Shown here: one piece after another, positions 1 through 11,949 of the stretch
How positions within the stretch are numbered: position 1 is the stretch's first letter
How the letters are laid out: each line of letters opens with the position of its first letter
From: Galbula dea
Lineage: Eukaryota > Chordata > Aves > Piciformes > Galbulidae
Reading direction: 5' to 3'
Length of the DNA stretch: 64,000 bases
NCBI GenBank assembly: GCA_013399015.1
Contig: VWZX01006235.1
Location: 1,928 to 65,927 of the forward strand
Notes under the pieces: generated by a model
What the model saw: the letters and a program-made list of their open reading frames with translations, nothing else
Told to the model about the DNA's origin: nothing
Databases searched by the model: none
Position numbers and translations under genes: made by a program

Positions 1-666
1 TGCCCAGGTCACATCCTATCTGGTCTTGAACACTGCAAGGGATGAGGCTTCCACAACCTTTCTGGGCAACCTGTTCCAGTGCCTCACCACCCTCTGAATT
101 TTTTTCTAAGATCCAATCTAAACCTCCCATCCTCCAGTATGAAACCATCCTCCCTTGTCTTATTGCTTTCTACCCAGGTAAATAGTCTCTCTCCCTCTTT
201 TTGTAAGCCCCCTTTAGGTATTGAAAGGCTGCTATGATGTCTCCCTAAACCCTTCTCTTCTGCAGGCTGAACAATCCTAACTCTCTCGGCCTGTCATCAT
301 AGTGGAGGTGCTCTAGCCCTCTGATAATTTTCGTGGCCCTCCTCTGGACCCACACTAACAGGTCTATGTCTTCTTACGCTGAGGACCCCAGAAATGGGTG
401 CCGTTCTCCCTGTGGGGTCTCACGAGGGCAGGTTGGAGTAGCAAAATCACCTCCCTTGACCCGCTGATCATTTCCCTCCTGATGCAGCCCAGGATATGGT
501 TTCTGGGCTTTCTGGGCTGCAAGCACATATTGCTGGCTCATTTCCAGCTTTTCATCCACCATGATCCCCAAGTCCTTCTCCACAGGGCTGCTTTCAAAGA
601 GTTGGTCTCAATGAGATAGTCTTAAAGATTTTTCCAACCTAAACAATTCTATGATTCGATGATTCT
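1..666 (-). mobile_element. CR1 LINE with 5' inversion (minus body, plus 3' tail)
   Basis: Bases 1-600 are the reverse complement of the CR1 ORF2 C-terminus and 3' UTR, encoding a frame with VDEKLEMSQQYVLAAQ. At about 600/601 the orientation flips, and 601-666 is the sense-strand 3' end, terminating in the octamer tail (ATTCTATGATTCGATGATTCT). The minus body runs off the left edge, at a point only a few tens of bases from where the plus tail begins in a normal CR1. The element sits in C1QTNF3 intron 2 or beyond. Confidence 0.85.
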
Positions 667-1900
667 AAAAACATATTCCTGTATCTACAGTATTACTTCC
701 TGATGTTTTCTGATTAAATTACTGAGCAGATATCTATGTGACTGACAAAATTTTAATGTCGGCTTAAAATCACTAGGTGGTTATTATGCCTACCTGAAGC
801 AGAAGTCTGAACTTTCAATTAATTACTCAGAGGATTAATTAGTACAATCATTGTTCTAGTTCCACCTGTTTTGACATTAGATTCTTTGACATTCTTCTTC
901 TTCTCAGGTTAGTCACTCTGGTTACCAATTCAAAAGAATGGTGTTATCCGAGATCAAATCTAATAATTCAGTGATTCCTCAGAATTTTTCTATTGAGAAA
1001 AAACCCCAAAATTTCAAATAAGGAATCTAAACAGTGAAACAAATTAGGCAAATTTTTGTTTGGATAGATAAAACAATAACTGTTAAAAATAACTCTTCAT
1101 ATAAGGCCAGAACTACTCTTCTTCCAGTTCAGCACAGAAATTTGCAAATTTGTGGGGATGTCTACCTTATAAAAGGACTGTAGAAAAACAACTGTGAGCT
1201 CATCTGCCACCAGAGGAACAAGACTACAGGGGTGTCGCTAGATCCAGTGGTGGTGACTATCCTTGCTGCTCTCTTACTTACTTGATTTCCTTCCCTTTCT
1301 CTTCCATTTTCCTTTCCTATTGCTTCAAGTTTTCTCTCCTTGTGACAATACAGTTTGATCAGTGGCGTCTGACTTTGTGCTTTAATTTCGCTCTAGGGAA
1401 TTATCTCAAATCTCCCCCGAGTCTGCTAACCTGACCAGAACAGGAAGACAAAAGTAAGAAGGAAAACAAGACATTTCTATGAAAGAATCAAACCTATGTG
1501 TCTCTGAAATACTGCCTAGCAGTATGCTAGACAAAAAAAAAAAATCTCCTGAGGACAATACACAATAGCATTGCTAGATATTCAAAAGTGTTCATAATAA
1601 TTGACTCCAGGGAAAAAGTTCTTCCAACTTCACTGAAATCTTCAGGCGTCTTTAAGAAGGGAGACCAATTTGCCCTAGGAAGGCAACAAGGTTAGTTTCA
1701 GAATGAATTTGTGAAAGCTGTATTTTAATAACAAATGGATTTTCACTGGAAAATACTTTAAGAGTCCAATTGAAAATCTGTGTCTCCCCAGAAAAACTTG
1801 TTCTTGAACCTGTCCCCAAAGAGAGATGTTTGGATCATTCTCTGATACTTCATAGCCTCTAATTAGACTGATCAAAAAAGGAATTGAACTTAAACCTTAC
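667..1900. other. C1QTNF3 intron 2 (partial), mostly single-copy AT-rich DNA
   Basis: Intron sequence between exon 2 and the inverted CR1. There is no recognisable exon or RNA gene. It contains an A-run near 1532-1545 and a possible LTR remnant at about 1165-1430. Confidence 0.6.
1165..1430 (+). mobile_element. Possible LTR remnant
   Basis: The stretch has a TATAAAAGG box at about 1169, a pyrimidine-rich block (1280-1345), and then TTTGATCAGTGGCGTCTGAC, which resembles the R/U5 part of avian ERV LTRs. I cannot define TG/CA ends or a target-site duplication, so the call is tentative. Confidence 0.3.
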
Positions 1901-2012
1901 CTGGCATCCCAGGGGGGCCTGGAGGTCCTGGGGGCCCTTGGTAGAGTCGAACTCCAAAGTCACCACGGCAGCAGGAACTACAGTCTTGATTCTGTGGTCC
2001 AGTTTGTGGGGG
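1901..2012 (-). CDS. C1QTNF3: C1QTNF3 coding exon 2, Cys-rich segment and start of collagen repeat
   Basis: Second coding exon of C1QTNF3. The minus strand shows a 3' splice site (TTTTTTTGCACTTAG|CCC) at 2013/2012 and a 5' splice site (CAG|GTAAGG) at 1901/1900. The 112 nt exon encodes 37 residues plus one base, so intron 2 is phase 1. It begins PPQTGPQNQDCSSCC, matching the human SPQTGG...DCSKCC segment. It then runs through RGDFGVRLYQ into the collagen triplets GPPGPPGPPGMP, as in human. The Cys cluster in this family is thought to cross-link trimers into higher oligomers. An R-G-D tripeptide stands where human has H-G-D. The remaining collagen triplets and the C1q domain are absent, so later exons lie beyond the left edge. 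Identification is firm. Confidence 0.92.
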
Positions 2013-5000
2013 CTAAGTGCAAAAAAATAAGCTTTAAATAGCTCATTCATGAAGGACATGAATAATATGCATGTTAGATACAGGTTCTTCATTATATATT
2101 CTCTGTTTATATATTAGGTAAGTTTTCAAAACATTTTTATCTGGACTGAAATTTTCCATACTTGTGTTGTTCCTGAAGATATTTTGGTAACCTCTAAGAG
2201 AATAGCTCTTCAAGTGTTCTTAGACTTATATGAATATTAAAAGAATCAACTTGTCCTGTCAAAAAAATGATGGTTTAGAACATAAAATAATACCAAGGAA
2301 TGAAAATTAGATGAATATTTCAGTTTGGTTCCTTTTCTGCTTTTTACTGATCCCACATTTCAGCTGACCTTTGCTGACAAATAAGGCTATGTACAATGAG
2401 TGTTGGGACACAAGGGACTTCATTAAACCTTCAGCAATGCACTGTCCTCCACTAAATTAATAAAGCAGTTGTGCACCTGAAGATGTTAAAAAATGTCTGT
2501 GCAGCATATTCCTGTTCATGGCCCCAGGCTTACAGACAGGTTTTTAAAGTTGGGAGAACCTTAAATAGTGTCAAGATACAAAAATTCAAACAGGCCACAA
2601 CATCTGGTGTTAGGAACATTTCATTATTTGCAGTTATCAGTGTATAACTCAGAAAACCTCTTTATATCCTGAAACTAATATAGCATCATAAATAAAATAA
2701 TGAGTTTATTATAAACAGCTCAGCTACTCTAACTGTAGTTCAATAACAGCTTCATTTCAGTGCTTTTCTTTCCCAAATTTTGGAAGTATACTAATTGATT
2801 CTCATTCAGTCCTGGCTGGATTTCATAACTAGGCTTTTGTGGTGATTCAGCAGTCACAAATGTTGCAAGGGTAAATGTAGAGGTTCAGTGTTTGGTTTTA
2901 CTTTTCTACCTCTTTCCCATTTCTTCCTCTTTTCCATACAATTCTTTGCTACCATCCTGAGGTCCAAGTCTTAAATTCTGGAGGGGGATAGTTATACCAA
3001 TCTAACTTCTACTGTATGTCTTCCTTCCTTTTCTTTTCACTCATATTTATCATCCTCAAATTACTTGCCTAATGCAGACCTATTTACTGGTGTACTGGTG
3101 GATGAAAAGCAGGACATGAGCCAGCAATGTGTGCTCACAGCGCAGAACAACAGTTGTATCTTGGGCTGCATTCAAAAGAACCATGGCCAGCAGGTCAATG
3201 GAGGTGATTCTGCCACTCCATTTTTGTGAGACCTCATCTGAAGTACTGTGTCCAGCTCTGGAGTCCTCAGCACAAGAAAGACATGAATCTGTTGGAGTAG
3301 GTGCAGAGGAGAGCCACAAAAATAATCAGAGGACTGGAACACCTCTCCTATGAGAACAGTCTGAGAGAGTTGGGATTGTTCAGCCTGAAGATTTATTGTG
3401 GCCTCTCAGTACTTAAAGGGGGCCTACAAAGAAAGATGAAGACAGTCTAAAGAGAGCCTGTTTTGTTAGGACAAGGGGTGATATTTTAAAACCAAAAGAA
3501 GTTAGATTTACACTAGATATAAGGAAGAAATTTTTTACAAAGAGGATGGTGAAACAATGGAACTGACTGTTCAGAGACGTGATAGATGCGTCATCCCTAG
3601 AAACATTCAAGATCAGGTTGAATGGGGCTCTGAGCAATCTGATCTAGTTAAAGATGTCTCTTCTCCCTGCAGGAGAGTTGGACTAGATGAGCTTTAAAGG
3701 CCTCTTCTGACCTGAAACCTTCTACTATTCTACGTGCTATATTCCTACCCTCAAGGTCATCAGCTGGCTTGATCTGAAACACAAAAGCTTTCTGCCTATG
3801 TTTTAAACGATATAAAGCACATGCCAAGAATTCACTAATTTCAAGAGGCTTGGGAGTTTATGTTTATGGATGCAGAAAACTCCATGCCACCAAAATATTG
3901 CAACTCCTCCAATATGACTGACACACACCCTCACTGATTGTGCAATGTAACAGGCAGAAAGGCTTAATTTTTGAGGTTTTGGTCAACAGTATGGTTTTTG
4001 CCTTAGTTCTGGATAAGGTCTATGTTTTGTGAGAGAAATGAGTTCTGCCTGTTGGAATGTCTGGTCCTGGAAATATGTTTGTATCTTTGTTGCTGTTTGT
4101 CTCTCCTAGTTGTTAGGAAGAACATAACTGACAATCACCAGACACACTGTTTAAAACTTTCCTAATATGAGAGAAGTAGCTCTGCTTTCAGCTTATTTCC
4201 AGTCCTTGAAAGGATGTCAAATTCAAGAATTCAAATTCAAGTTGGACTACATAAGCATTTTTGCACCACCTGAAATGCTAATACTGAATATTACACTGAG
4301 ATTAAAATCTCCAGCTCTTTTTTTGATAGTGCTTCATATTCGTGTTAAAGAGAAGACAAACTATATATACATCTGTCAAGAGCACATAAGTAATTTCATC
4401 CCAGAATACCCAAAGACATATATCTGTGGATTGTAGGTAGAGGAAGGCAAGAATGCAGCAAACTGGGCTGCATGTAAGACTCTCTTTCTGCAGAATCGAT
4501 TTGGTTTTTTTGAACAGTGCACTGAAATCCTTAAGGACATTATTAACGAAACAGCTATGTTACCATAAAATAGATACCAATGCTATTTGGCATTACATCT
4601 CAAAAACCTTTGGAGGTTGTTACATGTGAAATAAGGCAACTTCTGCCAATATGGCTGTATGAGAACAGTTCTATTGACTGCAAAAAATAATAAAATATCC
4701 AAGTTATAAAGTAGTAGAGATTTATAATCTTTACTGATCCTTTGACTAGGAGGAGAAAGAATGTTCACAATCAGCTGCCAAGAGCAATGAATGTTCAGGA
4801 TACTCTTTTAATCTCTAAAAACAGAGAACGTAATGAAGAGTACATTTAAAGGAAAAAACTGTTCTAAAGTAAAATTTTACTCAGATGGGACAAAGAGATC
4901 AGTTGCAACCTACTTGCCAAAAGCATCTTATGCAGGCATTTGTACATGAACTTTATCACATAAAATGAATCTTTGGCATTGCTCTCAGAACAAGAATATT

Positions 5001-7388
5001 ATTTAGGAGACTGTGAAATGCATCTGTCGCGTAGATAACTTAATACAGAAAGTAAACAGGAAACGTTTCTGAGGCTATTTACTCAATTTCCTATGATTTA
5101 GTATGTAGAAGGCAGTTCTAGGCAACAGATGGTCTATAAAATTCCCTGAACTTAAAGCTGTGAAGCCAGCCTTTTTTACTTCTTGATTAACTGTATGGGT
5201 TTCTCTTATACTGTCTAAGACAATGCAGAAGATGAATAATGTAAATCCACTGTTCTTAGCTCTTGTTCTGAATGCAAAATGGCATGTCTATGAATATCAA
5301 GGCCCTTCATGCCCTTTCTCTAGCAAAGAATTAAATAAAATTTCCAAAATTCAGTGTAAAATACCAGTAAGTTAAGGGGTACCTGAAGATTTTCAAAGAG
5401 CAACCTGAAAACAAAGAATGTGTCTGGCATAACTATCCCCAGTAACTAAGATTTCTTGTGTTTGAGAAATGCATGTTATATTTCATGTAAGTTACCAACA
5501 ACATGAAAACTTGCACTATTGTCTGTATTACAGAACAGAGAATGGGACTTAAATACTCCAGCAGGAGCCAAAACAAGTAAGAAAGTAGGCACTTAGGGGT
5601 GAAACAGCTTTCAGATAGCTCAAGAGGAAGAGAGAGGTTTCACATGAACTCAAAAATGTCTGTGACACCTCTGCCTGGAAATCCCTGAAGTCTGGAGGTG
5701 GAAAATACCGTTTGTGTCACCCACCTGGTGATGGATTATTGCTGTCACACATTTGCTAGTGCTCCATTTAATTTCAGTAAGCCAAGAATTGCATCATTTC
5801 CCTAGCAAAGACTGCTTCTTAGAATAGTCTACCGGGTAAATGACTGCCATCAGCTGTATTCAGACTTGCCAGGCACAGTTTTAATGTCACAGCCTCTTCC
5901 ACCAGCAGGCAACTCCAAATATGCTGCATCTTTCTGATGAGAGACACATGCACCCCAAACACAGTGTCACTTTCTGTGGGGGAGAGTTTGACCCCTAAAA
6001 TTTTTTTACTTTTGTATTAAGTCCTGCATTATCTGAATTTATGTTGAGTTAAAAGGGAATCTTCTTTCAGTACCAATAATAAATAATCTATAATATGCAG
6101 CTGCACAATTCTCTCTCCAGTAAAGAGGTATGCACAGACTAGCTGGCTTGTTGTACTATATACCTAATGGTATACACTGTTTATGTACTGCAAGTGCAAT
6201 TTAACATACCTACAATGAAATACCTATATTACTGAGTGCACTGGAGGAAAATATAACTCCTGCCCAAGAAATATGTAATGCAAAGCACTATAAAATTTAA
6301 CTGAAGGGACTATAGTGGTGTATTAAATCTATTTGCATACTTGGATGTGTTTCAGTTCCTCAAGCCTACTACAGCATTAAAATCAAATCTCTTCTTGGCT
6401 TATCATGAAGTAGTTTATTATTCAACATTAGTCTGCATGTCCATGATTTTTGAAATTCAATCTATCATAGTTTGATCTGAAAGAATTTTAAAAATCAAAT
6501 GATAAAAGGTGAGCTATACAGGACTCAACCATTTGTAGCAGCAATAGGATCAAAAGAGTCATGTTGTTTCTAAAGTCAGCAATCAACAAAACTTCATTTG
6601 AGTGGAATTTTGTTTAGCCTAGTCCAAAAGCAAGCTTCATTTTCTGCCTCTCAGGCTTTTTTCTTTAAATTTGTATGGCAATATTTTATGTATAATCAGA
6701 TTACGTAATTTTCTCTTTGCTGTGAGCTAATGACTATATTTAAAATGCCGTGTAAAAGGCATAAAAATATTCTCAGTTTAAAACACACATACTACAGATG
6801 GTTTAGAGTTTCATTCCAAGTATTTTTCCTCTGAAACTGCCAACTTGATACACATTATTAAAGCTGCTCGTTACATTAGTAACTTTTTTCAAGCTATTCC
6901 TTAGAATAAAATTTTTGAACACTCGGAACATCATTGTCTGAAGCTCCTAAAATACATTTTATACACACAATTTTCAAGATAAGTTATCCTCTGCTAAATC
7001 AGTCTTTCCAAATGTCTCTACAAATTCTGTAACTGTCTTTCACATCCAAATGAGTTAACAGAATCTAAAACATCAATGTATTAAATAAGTAAGACCAGGG
7101 AAAATTAAAAGTCTGTGTATCAGAATATATATCAGATATATATCAGAAGACAGCACAGGATTACATTTTCAGCAAAGCAAAGGTCTGCTATCTATGTCGA
7201 AAACAGTGTCCCCAAACACTGCTGTTCCTACCAGCTCATTAAAAGATCATATAAAGCAACCCAGCAGGATACAGACCAATAAATAGTTTAATAAAAATAA
7301 TTTCAGAAATGTATCACTAATAATCTTAGCAAAAAAAAAAAAATCTCATTAGCTTTAAAGATATCTTTAGAAGATTAATTCAGAGTAC
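2013..7388 (-). other. C1QTNF3: C1QTNF3 intron 1
   Basis: Intron between coding exons 1 and 2, about 5.4 kb, bounded by GT (long-isoform donor) and AG. It contains one sense-to-window CR1 at 3085-3733, which is antisense to the gene. There is also an A-run near 7331-7343 and a short AT-rich repeat near 7125-7150. The rest is AT-rich single-copy sequence with no further exon visible. Confidence 0.8.
3085..3733 (+). mobile_element. CR1 LINE, 5'-truncated
   Basis: Encodes the CR1 ORF2 C-terminal region in broken frames (VDEKQDMSQQCVL at the start, then the ...YEDRLRELG...FSLEK-type region). It continues into the 3' UTR and ends near TTCTACTATTCTACG, a degraded octamer tail. It is diverged and lies in C1QTNF3 intron 1. 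Confidence 0.85.
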
Positions 7389-7676
7389 CTGGACTCTATC
7401 TGAGGTAGTCAGTTCTACATCATCTACCTCTGATCTCAGGACTTTTTGGTCTGTAGAAGTGCTATTAGCAACAGTCCACTCTATAAGTTGACTCCGCTGT
7501 TTCAATAATTCCCTGCTTCTGGAACCTTTATGGCCAGTCTGGTGGTGACTTTGCAAGACTTTGGCCACTGGTTTATAAGATCTTCTGCTCACCTCCATGT
7601 ATTCATCTTGACACAGGCAAAATGGAAGAAAAATCAAAGCCAGTAGATGCCAATTGATGAAATCCTTCTCTGCCAT
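7389..7676 (-). CDS. C1QTNF3: C1QTNF3 (CTRP3) coding exon 1, signal peptide and alternative N-terminal segment
   Basis: First coding exon of a secreted C1q/TNF-related adipokine and cartilage protein. Reading the minus strand from the ATG at 7676, residues 1-22 form a signal peptide with the core LLALIFLPFCLC, followed by QDEYME. This matches the human CTRP3 N-terminus as I remember it, including the 28-residue length up to DEYME. An internal 5' splice site (GAG|GTGAGC, exon end at 7593) gives the short form. Reading on to CAG|GTACTC (exon end 7389) adds 204 nt, or 68 residues, matching the longer human isoform. The added segment is basic then acidic and carries one N-glycosylation sequon (N-S-T near residue 71). 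I chose the ATG at 7676 because it has A at -3 and G at +4 and fits the human length. An in-frame ATG at 7685 has weaker context. Both donors are phase 0 and join exon 2 in frame. Confidence 0.9.
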
Positions 7677-7805
7677 GTTATTCAAAATTATTTTTCAGGA
7701 GTCCAGCAAATGCCTTGCAGAAGGAGAACCTCTTTGCTGCAACAGAAGTTATGTGGTCCTTTCAGCTTTTCCACTAGTAAGCCTGGCACTGAGACCAATA
7801 CCAGG

Positions 7806-7812
7806 TTTTATA
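7806..7812 (-). promoter_or_regulatory. Candidate TATA box of C1QTNF3
   Basis: On the minus strand the sequence reads CTTATAAAACC, a good TATA match, about 130 bp upstream of the chosen start codon. If used, transcription would start near 7776-7782 and give a 5' UTR of about 100 nt without an intron. The placement is typical of a tissue-restricted TATA promoter. No expression evidence is available, so this is inference. Confidence 0.45.
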
Positions 7813-7814
7813 AG

Positions 7815-9842
7815 GTTATGCGTAATAAATAAAAGTGAAAATGCCAAGGTGACAGGATCCTTCATCCAAAATCAGTCATGCTCCTTTAAACAAACCAGGC
7901 ATTATTCACCACTTCACCACCACAAGGAAAATTGATTTGTATGCTGGAAATGACCACAGCATTTAACAGACTCCCATGGTTCCTCTTTGAGGGCATTAAA
8001 AAATGTAGCACCTTTCCTTTGGCATGTTTTTGTTTAAGTGTGAAAATATGTGATGCAAATGGAGAACATGTGGCTAATGGTTTATGTTTCTTGATTAGAC
8101 ATGGAAAGGCTGTGAATTCACACTCTTAATGTCTTTTGGACACAGTCACCTTCCTTACTTGCCAGGAAATTCACACACACAGCTGCATCAGCCCAGTCTG
8201 AAAAATCCTTCCAAGAGCAATTAGGAAACAAAAGCACAAGAGCTTTTGCATATGATCATGACCCAATGGCTGTTTCTGACTATGCTTTGCATTCACTGAA
8301 AGAAAAATATTGAATTTCTGACAGTTGGTCAACAGTAGAAGGAGGCTGGGTAGCAGCTCTGAAAAACTAGGTTGAATTCAGATTCACAGAACCCCATCTC
8401 TCAACATAAGTTCAACCTACTAAGCCTGGCAATATTTTTTAACTTGAGTTCTCAGTGTTTTCCTAAATGCAACTGCCAAACCAAGTTTTATGTCTTTGCT
8501 GCCAAGAAAATATAACTTTACCAGGGGCTTCTTTCGGACTAAAATAAACAAATGATATATGTATTATAATATCCTAATATCTTCTAGAAAGCCACAACTG
8601 CAGAATGCAGTTCTCCAAATGCATACACATCCACACATGCACCCAACTTTTGAAAAGCAAGTGCACCCTTGACCTGTGAGAAACACTGCACCAGTACATG
8701 GCTGCAAGACCATTACTGAAGGCACCAGAGCCAGGGCATGATCACTGGCATCAATACGGTGGACAGCATATGCTCAGGTTGTTCAGAGCTGACTACCCTT
8801 CTTAGTGTTTTGCTGGGGCTTCTCTGTGATCACTGAGGTGCTCTGTGGCCCTAAGTTATCCCCTTTATTTATTTGTTTGTTTGTTTTCCCTTCCTGTTGA
8901 GTTGCCTGATGAAATATGAGGGTTGTGGCGCAGGGTGTTTTATATCACAAGGCTGACTTTGTATGTCCAAGGGTAGGATGTGAAGGAGCTGGGAGCACCA
9001 GAGGCCAGTTGGGATGGTGGTAGTGGTTTCAGCTATCCAGAAGGTAGTGTCTGAAGTTAACAATCCACAGATATCACCCAGACTTAATACTGAGGGGGGA
9101 AATACTGCATTCCAAAATACAACCTGGTAACAAACCAAGATGTGACCAACTGGAAGGCCAAGTTCACCAGTGAAAAGAGGTGTTAAGTTATTCAATAATG
9201 TAAAAAGCCTTAAGCTTTTTGCAGCAGCAAAGCATAACAACAGAGGCACTGTTAAACAAGGGAAATGAGTTACATCTGCTAAAATGCCCCAGCTTCATTG
9301 ATTGCAACTGCAAGGGGCAGTCGTCATGTGTCTTCACCCCCTGGCTTATTACTGAGATAATGATGAGGTAGGGAGCATCTGAAGAAACTAAGCCAAATAC
9401 TAAACCTTGTGAAATCATACAAAACCCTAGTTTTGACCCAAAATAAGGAGAATAAAGCTCAAGCAGCAAGGATTTTGAAAGGAGCTGTTGCTTTTCTATC
9501 TAAATGGAAGATGACCTCAGAAGCCCATGTTGTAAAGGCTGTTCATTCAGACTTTTGTAGATGCTGAAAGGGATGTGCAGTTGATGGTTGCTGAGCAATT
9601 GTGAGAAATCACTGTAATGTTGGTGAGAAAGCACTCTGGTTTATATTCAGATCCTTTCTGTGATAAGACAGCAGAGCAAGTGCCATCATGGAGGAAGTGC
9701 TGGCTGGAGATGCAGTGGAGAGAGTTTTTATCAGTTGGGGTATGTCTGCTGGTGACACAAGTAAAAAGGATGTCAAAGTTGGCTTGTAGCCAGCCATTTG
9801 TCTTGATAGTTTCCTATTTAACAGCTCACAGAGAGGAGTGTG
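7815..9842. other. Intergenic, nothing recognised
   Basis: Single-copy AT-rich sequence immediately upstream of C1QTNF3. Reading frames here are short and have no recognisable domain. Any distal regulatory elements cannot be identified by eye. Confidence 0.5.
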
Positions 9843-9893
9843 GGGCTTCTTTCAAGGTCCTTTCCGACTCCTAACATTCTGTGATTCTGTGAT
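9843..9893 (+). mobile_element. CR1 3'-end fragment
   Basis: About 50 bp matching the CR1 3' terminus (TTTCAAGGTCCTTTCCGACT followed by CTAACATTCTGTGATTCTGTG). It is an extremely 5'-truncated insertion. Confidence 0.75.
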
Positions 9894-10991
9894 TTACCAA
9901 TCTCCCAGAAAGGCAGTGCCAGCCCTACTGGCATACAGGGTCCAGGCTAAGCCAGCCCTGGTACAGTCCTCACAGCTACAGGGAGTGAAGGAAGCCAAAG
10001 GCATCTCTTCCCTTTTTCTCCTTTTCCACTGGCCAAGCACTGTAGGCTCAGTGTTTCCCCTGAGAATACACAAACTGCTGACTGCAGTGCACCATTTGTT
10101 TCAGCAACAGCCCCAGAAACAGGGATGGATCCTGGTCATCTTAGCCCACAGGCTTGCTTCACGCTTTTGTTATATTTATCTCCTTTATTTTGAAGCTCTA
10201 AGCAAAATCTAAAGCTAAATATTTAGGATCACTAAATAACACTTCATGGATTAACTCTTGAGTCTCGCTTCAGTGTATAAATACCAATGAACTAAATAGC
10301 CTTGCAGAAGAGGCTCATTAGCCAATGCTTTACGATTACTAAAAATCCTGATTTTTAAAAAATGTCACTATTCTAGAGAAATGGAAATGAATTTACTGGA
10401 GAGTGAAGCACGACTTCTGAATACACAGTTCCAGGTTTTAGATGCTGCTGCCACCAAACTAGGGTTTCTTTTGCAAGCAGAGAAGATTTTCTTCATATGA
10501 AGGGAGTTTGACTCAGAGACAAACATGAATTTATTTTGGTACTTAATAATTTAATTCAGGAAGTGCTGGTACAGCACTGATGTTTTCAGCTGCTGTTAGG
10601 GCTTTCATGGCTTTCCAAACTACATCCCAGAAGTTTCCTGTGGCAAACGTTTGCAACTTGAGTAATGAACATTCACAGCACCCATGTCCCAAAGGGAGGA
10701 GAAATAAACTCAAAGACATTTGGGCTTCAAAACCCCCATCTATAATTTCATGCAAATGCTGAAACAAGCATGTTTCTTGGCAGCTGTCAGAAGAAAGATT
10801 GCCTTTCTTGCTGTCTAATAGAGTCCACCTGGTCCCTACCCATCACTGCTCTGGTGGTTTGATGCTACACAGATTTTTTTGTCCAAATCTATGATAGAGT
10901 TTAGACATTAGGCTTTTATTTCCAATCTTTTGTACAGAATCCCATCTGCATAAATCTTTACTACCCATGAATCTCCTCTCTGTCTTCAAGT
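9894..10991. other. Intergenic, nothing recognised
   Basis: Single-copy sequence. The longest frames have no recognisable domain. Confidence 0.5.
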
Positions 10992-11390
10992 GGTATGAGG
11001 AGAGGCTAAGGGAGCTGGGGTTGTTTAGCCTGGAGAAGAGGAGGCTCAGGGGTGACCTCATCACTCTCTACAGTTACCTAAAAGGAGGTTGTAGCCAGGT
11101 GGGGTTTGTTCTCTTCTCTCAGGCAACCAGCAGTAGGACAAGAGGGCATGGGCTTAAGCTCTGCCAGGGGAAGTTTAGGTTAGATATTAGGAAGAAATTT
11201 TCCACAGAGAATAATCAGGCTTTGGAATGGTCTGCCCAGGGAGATGGTGGATTCACCATCCATGGAGGTTTTTAAGATGAGATTGGATGTGGCACTTAGT
11301 GCCATGACCTAGTAATAATAATGGTGTTGGATCAAGGATTGGACTTGATGATCACAGAGGTCTTTTATAACCCAGCTGATCCTATGATTC
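10992..11390 (+). mobile_element. CR1 LINE, 5'-truncated
   Basis: Contains the ORF2 C-terminal block (YEERLRELGLFSLEKRRLRGDLITLYSYLKGG in pieces) and the 3' UTR with GGATTGGACTTGATGATCAC. It ends near CCTATGATTC. The 5' end is truncated within ORF2. Confidence 0.85.
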
Positions 11391-11949
11391 AGCAAGAAAT
11401 AGCTGGTCCAGAAGCTCATTGTCGACAGGCAGAAATTTTGGACTCAGAAGTAAAAAGCAATGGAGGAACTGATTTGGATTCTCCGTTCTTGATCTCCAAA
11501 TGGTCAAATACACCTATCCAAATGAGTGAACTGTATCTGAAATAATAGGACATCAAAACAGTAGTGTTTTCAATTAACTTTGTACTGGAATAAAACACAG
11601 AAAATTCTTCATGCTAAAAGAATAGATCCTACTGATCTGGAGATGAGAAAAGGACTGACCTAAAAGTTTTGGATTTGTTTTTTTCATTATAGAGCTAGTG
11701 TACATTGCAGGCATCCCAACAGAGATTAAAATCTGATCCCCTACTTTTACACTCTCCATCACTCTTCCAGCCTTTGCCAGCTGAGCTTAAGCACAGCCAC
11801 AATTATCTTCCCCCTGCTGGTCTCTGGCAGGAGGATATGTGTCTATCTAATAATCAACTGTTTAAGATAAAGTGTAACACATGTATCTGTTTAAGTCAGG
11901 TAAAGACATATCAGCTAAAATGCAGTGACTGACACACTGGAGGGCTGTG
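11391..11949. other. Intergenic, nothing recognised
   Basis: Single-copy sequence between two CR1 copies. Short frames only. Confidence 0.5.

Noticed and set aside
8869..9249. 126-codon minus-strand frame upstream of C1QTNF3
   Set aside because: Hydrophobic residues are scattered with no domain pattern, and there is no exon-like boundary.
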